The notes below the pieces were generated by a model. That model ran no database searches, was not told where the DNA came from, and saw nothing but the letters and a program-made list of their open reading frames with translations. A stretch of 64,000 bases of DNA from Pseudanabaena galeata CCNP1313 (GTDB lineage: Bacteria > Cyanobacteriota > Cyanobacteriia > Pseudanabaenales > Pseudanabaenaceae): positions 1,984,001 to 2,048,000 of the forward strand of contig NZ_CP112874.1 of the NCBI RefSeq assembly GCF_029910235.1, written 5' to 3'. The position numbers and the translations under genes were made by a program. Below, piece after piece: positions 42,668 to 50,397 of this stretch; positions within the stretch are counted from its first letter, which is position 1; every line of letters starts with the position of its first letter.

Positions 42668-42854
42668 AGGGGCGTAGCATTACCGCCACCATTTACGCAT
42701 ATCACCGCGATCGCCAAACGATAAGGCGATCGCCCAAACCTCACAACGCAGAGACAAGCGATCGGCGGGAGCCAACAATCTTGAGATCCCCGACTTTTTC
42801 TGCTCAAGCTGAAGGGATTTGAAAATTCACAAAAAAAGTCGGGGATCTGTCTGT
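42668..42854. repeat. Direct repeat unit 2
   Basis: Second copy of the 186-bp unit, offset about 205 bp. The interval 42362-43157 contains no gene that I can support; short ORFs in it follow the repeat sequence. Confidence 0.8.
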
Positions 42855-43157
42855 GTGATGCAAAAATCGTCTCGTTATCTTCAATTTCTTGATTTTCTTC
42901 CATATAACCCAAAATGTAACCAAACAAGATAATTCTTGAGAAACCTATAAAAATATCTCTACAAAATGTCCCGTACCAATGGCTACTAACCCCACCCTAT
43001 TTTTCGTAACAATTATCCTAAGTTGTGAATAACCAGAGCAAAAAGCTAAGGAAAAACTTGATAATGATAATTGCAGAGAAAAAAACTTGCAAACTTGACA
43101 AAGTCTGTTAATGTTTGTCTTGTAAAAATACCTCGGTATTGTTCGGTGAGGTTGTCC

Positions 43158-44315
43158 GTGAGTGATTTGAAACGCGAAGCAGCACTAAGAGAAGTTTTGG
43201 TTAGAGCCGTACCCGTTAATGATGACGATGATCTTGATGCGCTCTTAGCTGGTGAAATGCTAGAAGAAAAAACAATCACTGAAATCACGAATATGTTGCG
43301 AGATAATGTGGATCTATTCTCAGATGATTGGTCGTTAGATGAAAGCAACAACAGTAATAGTGAAAATCTAGAAAATACTGAATTGATTTCTGAACGCGAT
43401 CGCCTCCAGAAAGAGTTAGAAGATCTGCGATCGCAACATCAATTTGAATGTGAATATGTTGATCAGCTAGAACAAGAAATTACTAGCATCACTAATGATC
43501 GCGATCGCCAAGTCACGGAATTAACCATCCAACTCGAACAGTTGCAAAAGCAAGTCGCTGATTTGCAAACGCCCCCACCAGCAACAGATGATCGAGATTT
43601 AAGCGATCGCCTAGCGATCCATGTACTGCAACTAGAGGAAGAATTCAAACATCGCTTAGCGATCGCCTTAGAAATTGAATCACAAAAAATTACCCAGCAA
43701 TATTTGCTGGAAATTAATGACAAAAATGAGGTGATTCATCAACTGCAATGTCAGAACACAGCCCTAGATATTTCTCAACAAACCTTGACTACAGAGCTAG
43801 AGGCAACTCAAGTTCTGCTCAAAGACTCTACTACAACCCTTGAAATTGCTCAAACTAAGCTATCAGAAGTCACAGCTCAACGGGATCAGTTGGAAGAAGA
43901 ATTAATTCAACATCTTTCCAATCAGGCAAAACTACACCAATCCTTGCGTGGTCTCGAAAATGAATATGTTAGCGATCTCACAAGAGTCCAAGAATTAGAG
44001 CAGCAGATCGAAGAACTACAAAATCAAGTGCTGCATCAAGCATCTAAAGCATCCGAGTATGAAGCCGCAATCCAACATTGGAAAGAGCAATCAGTCCGTC
44101 ATCAGCACCATGCCCTCCAACTAAGTGGCGCATTAGATCGGTTATTAGCCGAAAAACCAGTTAGACACTTAACTCCACCGTCTCATCATGGGAGTGAGTC
44201 TATGTATGAGCAAGAGTATCGATCGCATGACTCTTTGTCAGAATCAATACCCTTGCGATCGCAGCGTCCAAATTCCAAGGTAGATTTACCCTCTTTTCTA
44301 GTCAGACATCGCTAA
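43158..44315 (+). CDS. Large coiled-coil protein, unknown function
   Basis: A 385-residue acidic protein that is mainly coiled coil (from about residue 75 to 340, with repeated leucine heptads, e.g. ERDRLQKELEDLRSQHQF and QELEQQIEELQNQVL). The N-terminus is globular and acidic (DLKREAALREVLVRAVPVND) and the C-terminus is a disordered basic tail (LRSQRPNSKVDLPSFLVRH). The GTG start at 43158 is supported by GGTGAGG seven bases upstream; the longer reading to 43071 would begin in unlikely sequence. I do not recognise the family; a structural or motility role is possible. It is followed at once by a tandem pair of family A elements. Confidence 0.72.
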   Translation: MSDLKREAALREVLVRAVPVNDDDDLDALLAGEMLEEKTITEITNMLRDNVDLFSDDWSLDESNNSNSENLENTELISERDRLQKELEDLRSQHQFECEYVDQLEQEITSITNDRDRQVTELTIQLEQLQKQVADLQTPPPATDDRDLSDRLAIHVLQLEEEFKHRLAIALEIESQKITQQYLLEINDKNEVIHQLQCQNTALDISQQTLTTELEATQVLLKDSTTTLEIAQTKLSEVTAQRDQLEEELIQHLSNQAKLHQSLRGLENEYVSDLTRVQELEQQIEELQNQVLHQASKASEYEAAIQHWKEQSVRHQHHALQLSGALDRLLAEKPVRHLTPPSHHGSESMYEQEYRSHDSLSESIPLRSQRPNSKVDLPSFLVRHR

Positions 44316-44432
44316 TTAAACGTGAGTTCGATATAGCCATTTGCGGCGTGCGAAGCACGCCCCAAATGGCAGAAAATAGTAAAAATCACTAAGTGATTTT
44401 TACCATTTTCTGCTTTCGTTGAACTGACGTTA
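44316..44432 (-). repeat. Family A element, copy 9 (tandem pair, first)
   Basis: Reverse orientation. Hairpin 1 reads AGTAAAAATCAC/GTGATTTTTACC, carrying two compensated changes relative to the family and one uncompensated (A against C). Hairpin 2 has GCACGCCCC instead of GCACGCCGC, a mismatch shared with the next copy. Confidence 0.9.
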
Positions 44433-44433
44433 G

Positions 44434-44554
44434 TTAACGTCACGTGAGTTCGATATAGCCATTTGCGGCGTGCGAAGCACGCCCCAAATGGCGAAAAATG
44501 GTAAGAATCGCTAAGCGATTCTTACCATTTTTCGCTTTCGTCGAACTGACGTTA
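44434..44554 (-). repeat. Family A element, copy 10 (tandem pair, second)
   Basis: Reverse orientation, directly after copy 9. Hairpin 1 is consensus, and hairpin 2 has the same GCACGCCCC mismatch as copy 9, so the pair arose by duplication and hairpin 1 of copy 9 diverged afterwards. Confidence 0.92.
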
Positions 44555-44576
44555 ACGTCATTTCAACGAAAGCTAC

Positions 44577-44628
44577 AAGATCGTTTTTTTGAAAGCTCGC
44601 CAACGGCGAGCTTTCAAAAAACGATCTT
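44577..44628. repeat. Hairpin of the GAAAGCTCGCC type
   Basis: A 24-bp stem (AAGATCGTTTTTTTGAAAGC plus TCGC) with loop CAACG and one unpaired T. It resembles the hairpin at 59736 (TTTTTTGAAAGACCGCC) in architecture but not in full arm sequence. Confidence 0.72.
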
Positions 44629-44642
44629 TATATTGATCTTAG

Positions 44643-45551
44643 CTACAAGATATTTAAAAGTAAACTTCTTTGCTGCCAAAGCATCCATGATCCGCCGATC
44701 GCCATAAAAGCCAGAACTACTTGGCGAAATTGTTGAGGACTCATGCGACTGAGAAGATATTTGCCAATGAGGTTAGCGGGTATGGCGGCTAAACCGATCG
44801 CTAAACCTGCTACTACTTGCTCTTTAGACATAGCCGCAAAAGCACCATAGGTAATAATTTTGACCAAATGAATAATGGTCATGTGGGTTGCCTTAGTGGC
44901 AAGCATTTGCTCTTTGACCAAACCATATTGTAAATAAAAAGGATTTAGCACAGGACCAGTTGTACCAACTAAACCAGAAACATAGGCTTTGAGAAAACCC
45001 GCAGGCATGATGTGCCATGCTTCTAGTTGAAATTTGGGCTTAACGATTGTGGGATCTTCAGGTTCACTGAAATCGTTGGATTCGCTAGATTCACCAAATA
45101 AAGGCGGTATTAAGTCTTGATTAGCAAATTCAGGCAATGTAATCGATGGTGTTGTCAAATTTTTGTCTAAACTTAAGACCGTTTTTTTCTCTGGGTTCTT
45201 TTCTAATTCAAATAAAAAGGCACTGACAATTAAGAAGATCGCAATAATTATTTGTAACCAATCAAGATGGATTTGAGTAAACGTGTAAGCACCCAACACG
45301 GCCCCTGCGATCGCACCAGGGGCATACCAAGCCGTTAGTTCCCAATCAATCTCTCGCCAAAATAGGAATACACGGTGGGCATTACCGAAAAACATGCCAA
45401 TTGTAATTACTGGTGGAACCGAAGCGGCTCCCATGAGTAAGTTAACGAGGGGGATTAAAACAAAGGGACTCCCCCCTCCTGCCAGCGTACTAATGATCCA
45501 AGCAAAAAAGCTAACTACACTGAGATATACAATTGGCATGAGTTCTGACAT
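44643..45551 (-). CDS. TauE/SafE family permease
   Basis: A 302-residue membrane protein of the sulfite exporter TauE/SafE (DUF81) family, with about seven to eight helices. Family features: N-terminal LSVVSFFAWIISTLAGGGS, the Gly-rich PGAIAGAVLGAYT, a variable cytoplasmic loop in the middle (about 120-175, acidic SSESNDFSEPED), and the second half-repeat (GLVGTTGPVLNPFYLQYGLV, GLAIGLAAIPANLIGKYLL). Substrates of cyanobacterial members are unknown; export of a sulfur compound or carboxylate is suggested by the family. The ATG at 45551 is chosen. Upstream is the right end of an IS605-type element. Confidence 0.85.
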   Translation of the reverse strand: MSELMPIVYLSVVSFFAWIISTLAGGGSPFVLIPLVNLLMGAASVPPVITIGMFFGNAHRVFLFWREIDWELTAWYAPGAIAGAVLGAYTFTQIHLDWLQIIIAIFLIVSAFLFELEKNPEKKTVLSLDKNLTTPSITLPEFANQDLIPPLFGESSESNDFSEPEDPTIVKPKFQLEAWHIMPAGFLKAYVSGLVGTTGPVLNPFYLQYGLVKEQMLATKATHMTIIHLVKIITYGAFAAMSKEQVVAGLAIGLAAIPANLIGKYLLSRMSPQQFRQVVLAFMAIGGSWMLWQQRSLLLNIL

Positions 45552-45588
45552 TGATCGATAATCCGTATGGATCAGGCTAGTTATACCA

Positions 45589-45619
45589 AAACACAAAAAG
45601 GCTAAGCTATTTTGTGTTT
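45589..45619. repeat. Imperfect AAACACAAAAA hairpin next to IS
   Basis: AAACACAAAAAGGC pairs imperfectly with GCTATTTTGTGTTT. It is just outside the transposon right end and similar to the hairpin at 13234, so the IS may have inserted beside a repeat of that type. Confidence 0.5.
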
Positions 45620-45641
45620 ATGTTTGTGACGACTCCCATCC

Positions 45642-46871
45642 CTAACTCGCGGACGAGTATAGGGTGGGCTTCTCAGCAACACCAGCTTTTGCTTCGGTTA
45701 CACGCTGAGCTTTAATCACTGTCCGCCCGACAGCAATGTTTTTAACATTAATTGCAGCATTCACATCCCTATCAAGTTCTAGTCCGCAAACATGGCAACT
45801 ATGCCATCTATCTTGAATTTCTTTAGGGACGCGAGTACCGCAATTAGAACAATTTTGGGTAGTGCCATTTGGATTCACAGCTATAGACAACTTGCCAGCA
45901 CTTTCAGCCTTGCAAACCAGAATATGTAGAAATTCACTCCAACCAGCATCTAGGATTGACTTTGCCATCCTAGTCCTAGCCAAACCTTTAACATTCAAAT
46001 CTTCAAAGCCAATCACATCATACTTATCGAGTAATTGCTTTGCAGATTTATAATGAAAATCTTTGCGCTGCCTTGCTATTTTTTGGTGATGTTTTGCAAG
46101 GCGCTTGACTGCTTTCCGTCTACGATTACTGCCTTTTTTCTTGCGAGAAACAGCCTTATTCCGTAGCTTTTTATTTGACTCAGCTTTCCTAGCAAACTGA
46201 GGGATAGGTACAGTTTCACCATCACTGGTAATCAAGAAATCTTTCAGTCCCATATCAATACCAACAGCATTATCAAGATTGATATTGAGGCTGATTGTGG
46301 GAACTGTGACATCTTGCAATGTCAGTACTACATACCACCCATCAGCATTCTTGACAATCTGAGCAGTTTTGATTTTGAAACCATCTGGAATAGGACGATG
46401 CAAAATAATTTTGACATCACCAATCTTGGATAAAGTGATCCGATTACCTTTGATGCAGTCCTGTGGCATCTGAGTATAGGTAAAGCTATGGTATCTGCCA
46501 CGACCTTTAAATCTTGGCTTACCAGAGCGTTTACCCGCCTTGTCAGCGCTGATATATCGGTCAAAAGCTTTTTTGACTCTAGCAATGCAATCCTGAAGCA
46601 CTTGAGAATGAATCTGTTTGTAATCAGGAAATAGCTTTTTGGTATTGAGTAAATCTTTCTTTTGCCAGTAATAATCAGGCTGTTCCACAATTGGAGCGAT
46701 GCTGCATGATACGAGAGAGCATGAATTAATAGGGCAACGAGTAGACTCGTACCAATCAAATCTCTCTGCTAGCCTATAGTTGTACTGCATACGCAACAAG
46801 TTTAGCCACTCATCAAACTGATGAATTTGGGCTTTGCTTGGGCGTAGTTTGTACTTATAGGCTGTTATCAT
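45642..46871 (-). CDS. tnpB: TnpB, RNA-guided endonuclease (IS605 element)
   Basis: A 409-residue TnpB. RuvC residues are Asp206 (GIDMGL), Glu290 (FEDLNVKG) and Asp369 (LDRDVNAA); zinc-ribbon Cys are 341/344 and 359/362. An extra Cys-rich segment near residues 46-56 (CPINSCSLVSC) is not in the other TnpB. It starts 35 bases from the tnpA start on the opposite strand. All catalytic residues are kept, so it is probably active. Its guide RNA would run off the 3' end of the gene through 45626. Confidence 0.94.
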   Translation of the reverse strand: MITAYKYKLRPSKAQIHQFDEWLNLLRMQYNYRLAERFDWYESTRCPINSCSLVSCSIAPIVEQPDYYWQKKDLLNTKKLFPDYKQIHSQVLQDCIARVKKAFDRYISADKAGKRSGKPRFKGRGRYHSFTYTQMPQDCIKGNRITLSKIGDVKIILHRPIPDGFKIKTAQIVKNADGWYVVLTLQDVTVPTISLNINLDNAVGIDMGLKDFLITSDGETVPIPQFARKAESNKKLRNKAVSRKKKGSNRRRKAVKRLAKHHQKIARQRKDFHYKSAKQLLDKYDVIGFEDLNVKGLARTRMAKSILDAGWSEFLHILVCKAESAGKLSIAVNPNGTTQNCSNCGTRVPKEIQDRWHSCHVCGLELDRDVNAAINVKNIAVGRTVIKAQRVTEAKAGVAEKPTLYSSAS

Positions 46872-46906
46872 AATAATCAGTGTACCACAAAATAAGGACG
46901 TTGATT

Positions 46907-47347
46907 ATGAAAGATGATTTTATTCCTAGTGGAAGATGTATCTCTGATCTCAAAGCTCATCTGGTTTTGACTACCAAATATAGGCGCAAAGTTTTTACTG
47001 GTCAGATGATTAGTCGGCTGTCTGAAATATTTGGCGATCTATGTGAAAAATGGGGCTGTAAGGTAGTTGAATTTAATGGTGAAGAGGATCATGTCCATCT
47101 CCTATTTCAATACTTGCCTCAGATGGAATTGCCAAAATTTGTCGGTAATTTAAAGTCTGTTTCAAGTCGCAAAATTCGAGAGGAGTTTGCTGATGAAGTG
47201 AAAAAATATTACTGGAAAAGCGTTTTATGGAATGAGTCATATTTTATCGCTTCTTGCGGTGGGGTAACAGTTTCTATACTCAAGAAATATATTGAGCAGC
47301 AAGATACCCCAGAAGATAGTCCATCGGCGGGGCATCGAACCCCTTGA
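46907..47347 (+). CDS. tnpA: TnpA, Y1 transposase (IS200/IS605)
   Basis: A 146-residue HUH single-strand transposase that excises and inserts the element as single-stranded circles during replication. It has the HUH motif (EDHVHLLF, His62 and His64) and the catalytic Tyr128 (SILKKYIEQQ). The ATG at 46907 follows AAGGA by eight bases; a longer start would overlap the tnpB promoter. Divergent from tnpB. This is the only Y1 transposase in the window and the likely source of mobility for both TnpB elements. Confidence 0.94.
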   Translation: MKDDFIPSGRCISDLKAHLVLTTKYRRKVFTGQMISRLSEIFGDLCEKWGCKVVEFNGEEDHVHLLFQYLPQMELPKFVGNLKSVSSRKIREEFADEVKKYYWKSVLWNESYFIASCGGVTVSILKKYIEQQDTPEDSPSAGHRTP

Positions 47348-47361
47348 TGGACGCACTTACA

Positions 47362-47399
47362 TCCCGTCACTCATCCTTGTAAACGGATAGAGTGCGGGG
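47362..47399 (-). other. Left-end hairpin of IS605-type element
   Basis: Read on the minus strand it is CCCCGCACTCTATCC ... GGATGAGTGACGGGAT, nearly identical to the left end of the TnpB-only element at 11544. It lies just after the tnpA stop codon, as expected for an IS605 left end. Confidence 0.8.
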
Positions 47400-47438
47400 C
47401 TTTCGCTTGTGAGCTAAAACCTTGAGGGTTCTTTTTTT

Positions 47439-47468
47439 ATTCCCGAAAGTGTTCACACTTTTGGGAAT
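47439..47468. repeat. Hairpin beside IS left end
   Basis: ATTCCCGAAAGTG pairs with CACTTTTGGGAAT around TTCA with one mismatch. It lies between the IS and rimI. Confidence 0.5.
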
Positions 47469-47525
47469 CGGTCTTACGACACGTTGTGCCTCATATTCCT
47501 ATGAATCTTTAGATAATTACAACAC

Positions 47526-48065
47526 ATGAGCCTATCGACCCGAATCTATCTAAGTGAGATTGATCAAGATTTTTTATCCCAGCTAAAGGCGATCGATTGT
47601 GCATGTCTTGGCAATTTCTGGAGCTTAGAAGCCTATCAGCGCGAAATTGACAACCCCAGCAGTCTTGTATTGGGCTTAACTACGGAAAATCATGAATTAC
47701 TGGGTTTTGGATGTTTGTGGTCAATTCTTGAAGAAGCTCATATCACAGTATTAGCGGTGCGTCCCGAATATCAAGGTCAAGGCTTTGGGAAATCACTGGT
47801 TTGGGGTTTACTTAAAAAAGCCCGCGATCGCCAATTAGAATGGGCAACCCTCGAAGTCCGTGAGTCCAATCATATAGCGATCGCCCTGTACCAAAGTTTT
47901 GGCTTCAAGGAAATTGGTCGAAGACCGAAATATTATGAAGTAACTGGCGAAGATGCATTAATACTGTGGTGCAAAGGCATACATACAGAAGAGTTTGAAT
48001 TTCTACTAGAGCAGTGGCATGAGTCTATCTCTTTGCAATTACTAGCCAAAGGCTGGAATTTATAG
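47526..48065 (+). CDS. rimI: Ribosomal-protein-alanine N-acetyltransferase
   Basis: A GNAT-fold acetyltransferase (179 residues) that N-acetylates ribosomal protein S18 in the classical case. It has the acetyl-CoA-binding motif VRPEYQGQGFGKSL and the C-terminal RimI block NHIAIALYQSFGFKEIGRRPKYY. A C-terminal extension of about 25 residues (EEFEFLLEQWHESISLQLLA) is longer than in enterobacterial RimI. Two hairpins follow. In many bacteria rimI is near tsa genes; tsaC here lies 2.4 kb away on the other strand. Confidence 0.88.
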   Translation: MSLSTRIYLSEIDQDFLSQLKAIDCACLGNFWSLEAYQREIDNPSSLVLGLTTENHELLGFGCLWSILEEAHITVLAVRPEYQGQGFGKSLVWGLLKKARDRQLEWATLEVRESNHIAIALYQSFGFKEIGRRPKYYEVTGEDALILWCKGIHTEEFEFLLEQWHESISLQLLAKGWNL

Positions 48066-48079
48066 AGATACTCCAACCC

Positions 48080-48119
48080 AGAAATTAGTAGTGCGTCAAA
48101 GCCGCATTACTAATTTCTG
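48080..48119. terminator. Hairpin after rimI
   Basis: A stem CAGAAATTAGTAGTGCG with its complement around TCAAAGC (one mismatch). It is 15 bases after the rimI stop and may act as a terminator. Confidence 0.6.
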
Positions 48120-48124
48120 TGACT

Positions 48125-48163
48125 AGATTTTTGGTGCGTGGCTTTGCCGCGCCACCAAAAATC
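48125..48163. repeat. Second hairpin after rimI
   Basis: AGATTTTTGGTGCGTGG pairs with CCGCGCCACCAAAAATCT around CTTTG, with small imperfections. It is close to the first hairpin and upstream of a family A element. Confidence 0.6.
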
Positions 48164-48204
48164 TAAAACGAAACTACCTCTACTTAATTGCTATAGAATT
48201 TAAT

Positions 48205-48321
48205 TTAACGTCAGTTCGACAAAAGCGAAAAATAGTAAGAATCGCTAAGCGATTCTTACTATTTTTCGCCATTTGCGTCGTGCGAAGCACGACGCAAATG
48301 GCTATATCGAACTCACGTTAA
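48205..48321 (+). repeat. Family A element, copy 11
   Basis: A full copy with compensated changes in both hairpins: hairpin 1 AGTAAGAATCGC/GCGATTCTTACT (G-C replaced by A-T) and hairpin 2 GCGTCGTGC/GCACGACGC (G-C replaced by T-A). Confidence 0.92.
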
Positions 48322-48371
48322 TTTAGGTTCATGAGCAATTAAGTCGCTTTAGGGTTAAAGGTCTAAAAACG

Positions 48372-48956
48372 ATGAAAATATCCGACTGGGCAAAACAAGC
48401 TATCTGTTTGGCGATCGCGAGCTGGGGTTTTTGGAATGTGGCGATCGCTAATGCTAATGCCCAACTAGGCAATGTTGTTGTCTACATAGCAGGCAATAAT
48501 CCTGTAACACTCAGTATTGCAAGGCAAGTTGTCACTAATCCTGTGGTTGCTTTAGTTAATGGTCAGACATCCATCGTCGCAGGAGCTTTCGATGCCCCAA
48601 CCGCCGATTTTGTATCTAGAGAATTACAGCGTCGTGGTGTAGCTGCTCAACAGGCTGTTACTTCCCAGACTTTTCAGACTGCTCAAACTTTTAATGCACC
48701 CTATGTAACTTTGCCGAGCTATTTACCTAACAATAATATTGAGAATTCGGCACAATATCGCTACGTTACCGCAGTTCCTATGCGAGCGATGGCAACTTTA
48801 GCGCAGGTGAGACAGTTTATTCCTACAGCATTTGTGGCTAAATCAGTTCGTGGTGACTATATCTATGCTGGAGGATATCCCAATCGCGATGCGGCTGAAT
48901 CTTTGAAACATTTCTTGCGATCACAAGGAATAGATGCTCGTGTACTCTATTTCTAA
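48372..48956 (+). CDS. Secreted SPOR-like hypothetical protein
   Basis: A 194-residue protein with an N-terminal signal peptide (AICLAIASWGFWNVAIANANA, cleavage near AQLG). The mature part holds two weakly similar segments of about 65 residues (one at 34-95 with VTNPVVALVNGQTSIVAGAF, the other from about 128 to the C-terminus with QFIPTAFVAKSVRGDYIYAG, GYPNRDAAESLKHFLRSQG), with the strand-helix pattern of SPOR/sporulation-related repeats that bind denuded peptidoglycan. Assignment to SPOR is tentative. Monocistronic, upstream of the peptidoglycan-binding protein gene. Confidence 0.6.
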   Translation: MKISDWAKQAICLAIASWGFWNVAIANANAQLGNVVVYIAGNNPVTLSIARQVVTNPVVALVNGQTSIVAGAFDAPTADFVSRELQRRGVAAQQAVTSQTFQTAQTFNAPYVTLPSYLPNNNIENSAQYRYVTAVPMRAMATLAQVRQFIPTAFVAKSVRGDYIYAGGYPNRDAAESLKHFLRSQGIDARVLYF

Positions 48957-48980
48957 AAATAGCTAGACATAATTAAATAT

Positions 48981-49035
48981 CAAACCCAGAAAACTGTGGC
49001 GCACGCTATGCGTGCGCCACAGTTTTCTGGGTTTG
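48981..49035. repeat. Repeat family G, copy 4
   Basis: A perfect 25-bp stem (CAAACCCAGAAAACTGTGGC plus GCACG) with loop CTATG, preceded by GACATAATTAAATAT, the family G approach sequence. The arms are unlike other G copies although the layout is the same. Confidence 0.7.
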
Positions 49036-49071
49036 AGTTATTCTACTTAAATTATAAACTTTGGGCTAATT

Positions 49072-50361
49072 ATGGACTCGATCTTAAGACAAGGTAGTAA
49101 GGGTAGTGCTGTAGCTGAGTTGCAGCAACTTCTCCAAAGCAAAGGATTTTATACTGGCAAAATTGACGGTGATTTTGGCGCTGGCACGACAAATGCTGTC
49201 CTAAAATTTCAAAAAGCAAATGGATTAGTGACCGATGGCATTGTTGGTAGTTCTAGTTGGGCTAAGCTGCGTGTGGTTGTTCCGACAACTACATCTCAAG
49301 GATTACCAACATTACTACCAGGCTCCAAAGGCTCAGCAGTTGCCCAAGCACAGCAATTACTCAAAGATAAAGGCTATTACCAAGGTCGCATTGATGGAGA
49401 TTTTGGTATGGGGACAAGGGATGCGATCGCTGCCTTTCAACGCGCCAATGGCTTAACTGTCGATGGCAAAGTGGGAGAGCAAACATGGAAAAAACTGCAA
49501 GCCCCCGCGATCACTGAATTAACTCCTCCAGTCACCTTTGTAGAAATTATCCGCCCACCAGCCCCCACCCCTGTCGCTACAGAACCATCTCCCGCTCCTA
49601 TCCCCTCGATTTTTGTTCCTACACCAACTGGAACATCAGGTAGTACTACCCCTAGTAATCCTGTTGCTCCTAGTCCCGATCCTGCGACTGCAATTCCAAC
49701 CGCAAGTGCGATTAGTCTCGTTGAAGCGGCGAATAGTTATAGCCGCGCTAGATTACCCAATCAAACTTCTGCCCTTAATAATTTACAAGCAGGTATTGCT
49801 CCAGAAATATTGCAGCAATTTTTTCAGCGTTGGCAAATCGCATCGGGGCAAGCAACAACAGCAACATCCTTACAGGAAGCGTTAAGTGGTTACAACAGCG
49901 CTCAAATGCTCAACCAAAATCTTGCTCTCCAATGGTTACAAACTCAACTTTTGCCACAATCACTCACTCAGTTTCGCCAAGATTGGTCAAACCTTAATGC
50001 AGGTATAGGCACAACCACAACTACGCCATTTACCCCACAGCCCAGTCCAACGCCATCTCCCACTTCTCAGCTTCAACTGATTAACCTTACCGACGCTGTA
50101 AAAGTTTATAAACGCGAGGCCAATCAAGTTACTGCATTAGAAAATCTTCAAGCCTCTATCCCTATCCAGACCATGCAACAGTTCTTCCAGCGTTGGTCAC
50201 TAGCCTCAGAACAAACGGCGATCGCCATTTCTTTGATCGATGCATTTCAAGACTACGACGGTCAGAAATTTCCTAGTCAAATTACCGCTTTACAATGGCT
50301 AGAGAAAGAGCTAACCATAGCTAACCTAGAGCAATTCTCACGAGATTGGCAAACAATCTAG
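49072..50361 (+). CDS. Peptidoglycan-binding protein with four C-terminal repeats
   Basis: A 429-residue protein with two PG_binding_1 domains (residues about 6-65, GSKGSAVAELQQLLQSKGFY; and about 84-143, GSKGSAVAQAQQLLKDKGYY) followed by a Pro/Thr-rich linker (about 150-220) and four repeats of about 45-50 residues, each with a motif like SLxEAxxxY ... ALxxLQ/LQ ... QFxxRWxxAS (near 219, 264, 340 and 383). The last part of each repeat ends in QFFQRW or QFRQDW-type sequence. No signal peptide is obvious, so it may be translocated otherwise or act inside. The repeats are not a family I recognise. Confidence 0.75.
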   Translation: MDSILRQGSKGSAVAELQQLLQSKGFYTGKIDGDFGAGTTNAVLKFQKANGLVTDGIVGSSSWAKLRVVVPTTTSQGLPTLLPGSKGSAVAQAQQLLKDKGYYQGRIDGDFGMGTRDAIAAFQRANGLTVDGKVGEQTWKKLQAPAITELTPPVTFVEIIRPPAPTPVATEPSPAPIPSIFVPTPTGTSGSTTPSNPVAPSPDPATAIPTASAISLVEAANSYSRARLPNQTSALNNLQAGIAPEILQQFFQRWQIASGQATTATSLQEALSGYNSAQMLNQNLALQWLQTQLLPQSLTQFRQDWSNLNAGIGTTTTTPFTPQPSPTPSPTSQLQLINLTDAVKVYKREANQVTALENLQASIPIQTMQQFFQRWSLASEQTAIAISLIDAFQDYDGQKFPSQITALQWLEKELTIANLEQFSRDWQTI

Positions 50362-50364
50362 ACC

Positions 50365-50397
50365 AACAAAAAAGGGCGCTAAGCGCCCTTTTTTGTT
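50365..50397. terminator. Bidirectional terminator
   Basis: A near-perfect stem AACAAAAAAGGGCGCT with loop A and T-rich distal arm. It lies between convergent PG-binding and tsaC genes and has A/T runs on both sides, as expected for a two-way Rho-independent terminator. Confidence 0.85.

Larger units (their letters stand above)
45626..47400 (+). mobile_element. IS605-type insertion sequence (tnpA + tnpB, divergent)
   Basis: A complete-looking element: right end near GTGACGACTCCCATCC (45626), tnpB on the minus strand, tnpA on the plus strand in divergent order as in IS605, and left-end hairpin 47362-47399. No terminal inverted repeats or target duplication are expected for this family. Confidence 0.85.

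Noticed and set aside
42464-42854. CRISPR array
   Set aside because: Only two long units of about 186 bp with no short regular spacers and no cas genes nearby.
42379-42927. Small reading frames on the minus strand in the direct repeats
   Set aside because: They follow the repeated DNA and give the same peptide from each copy; no start signal or homology is visible.
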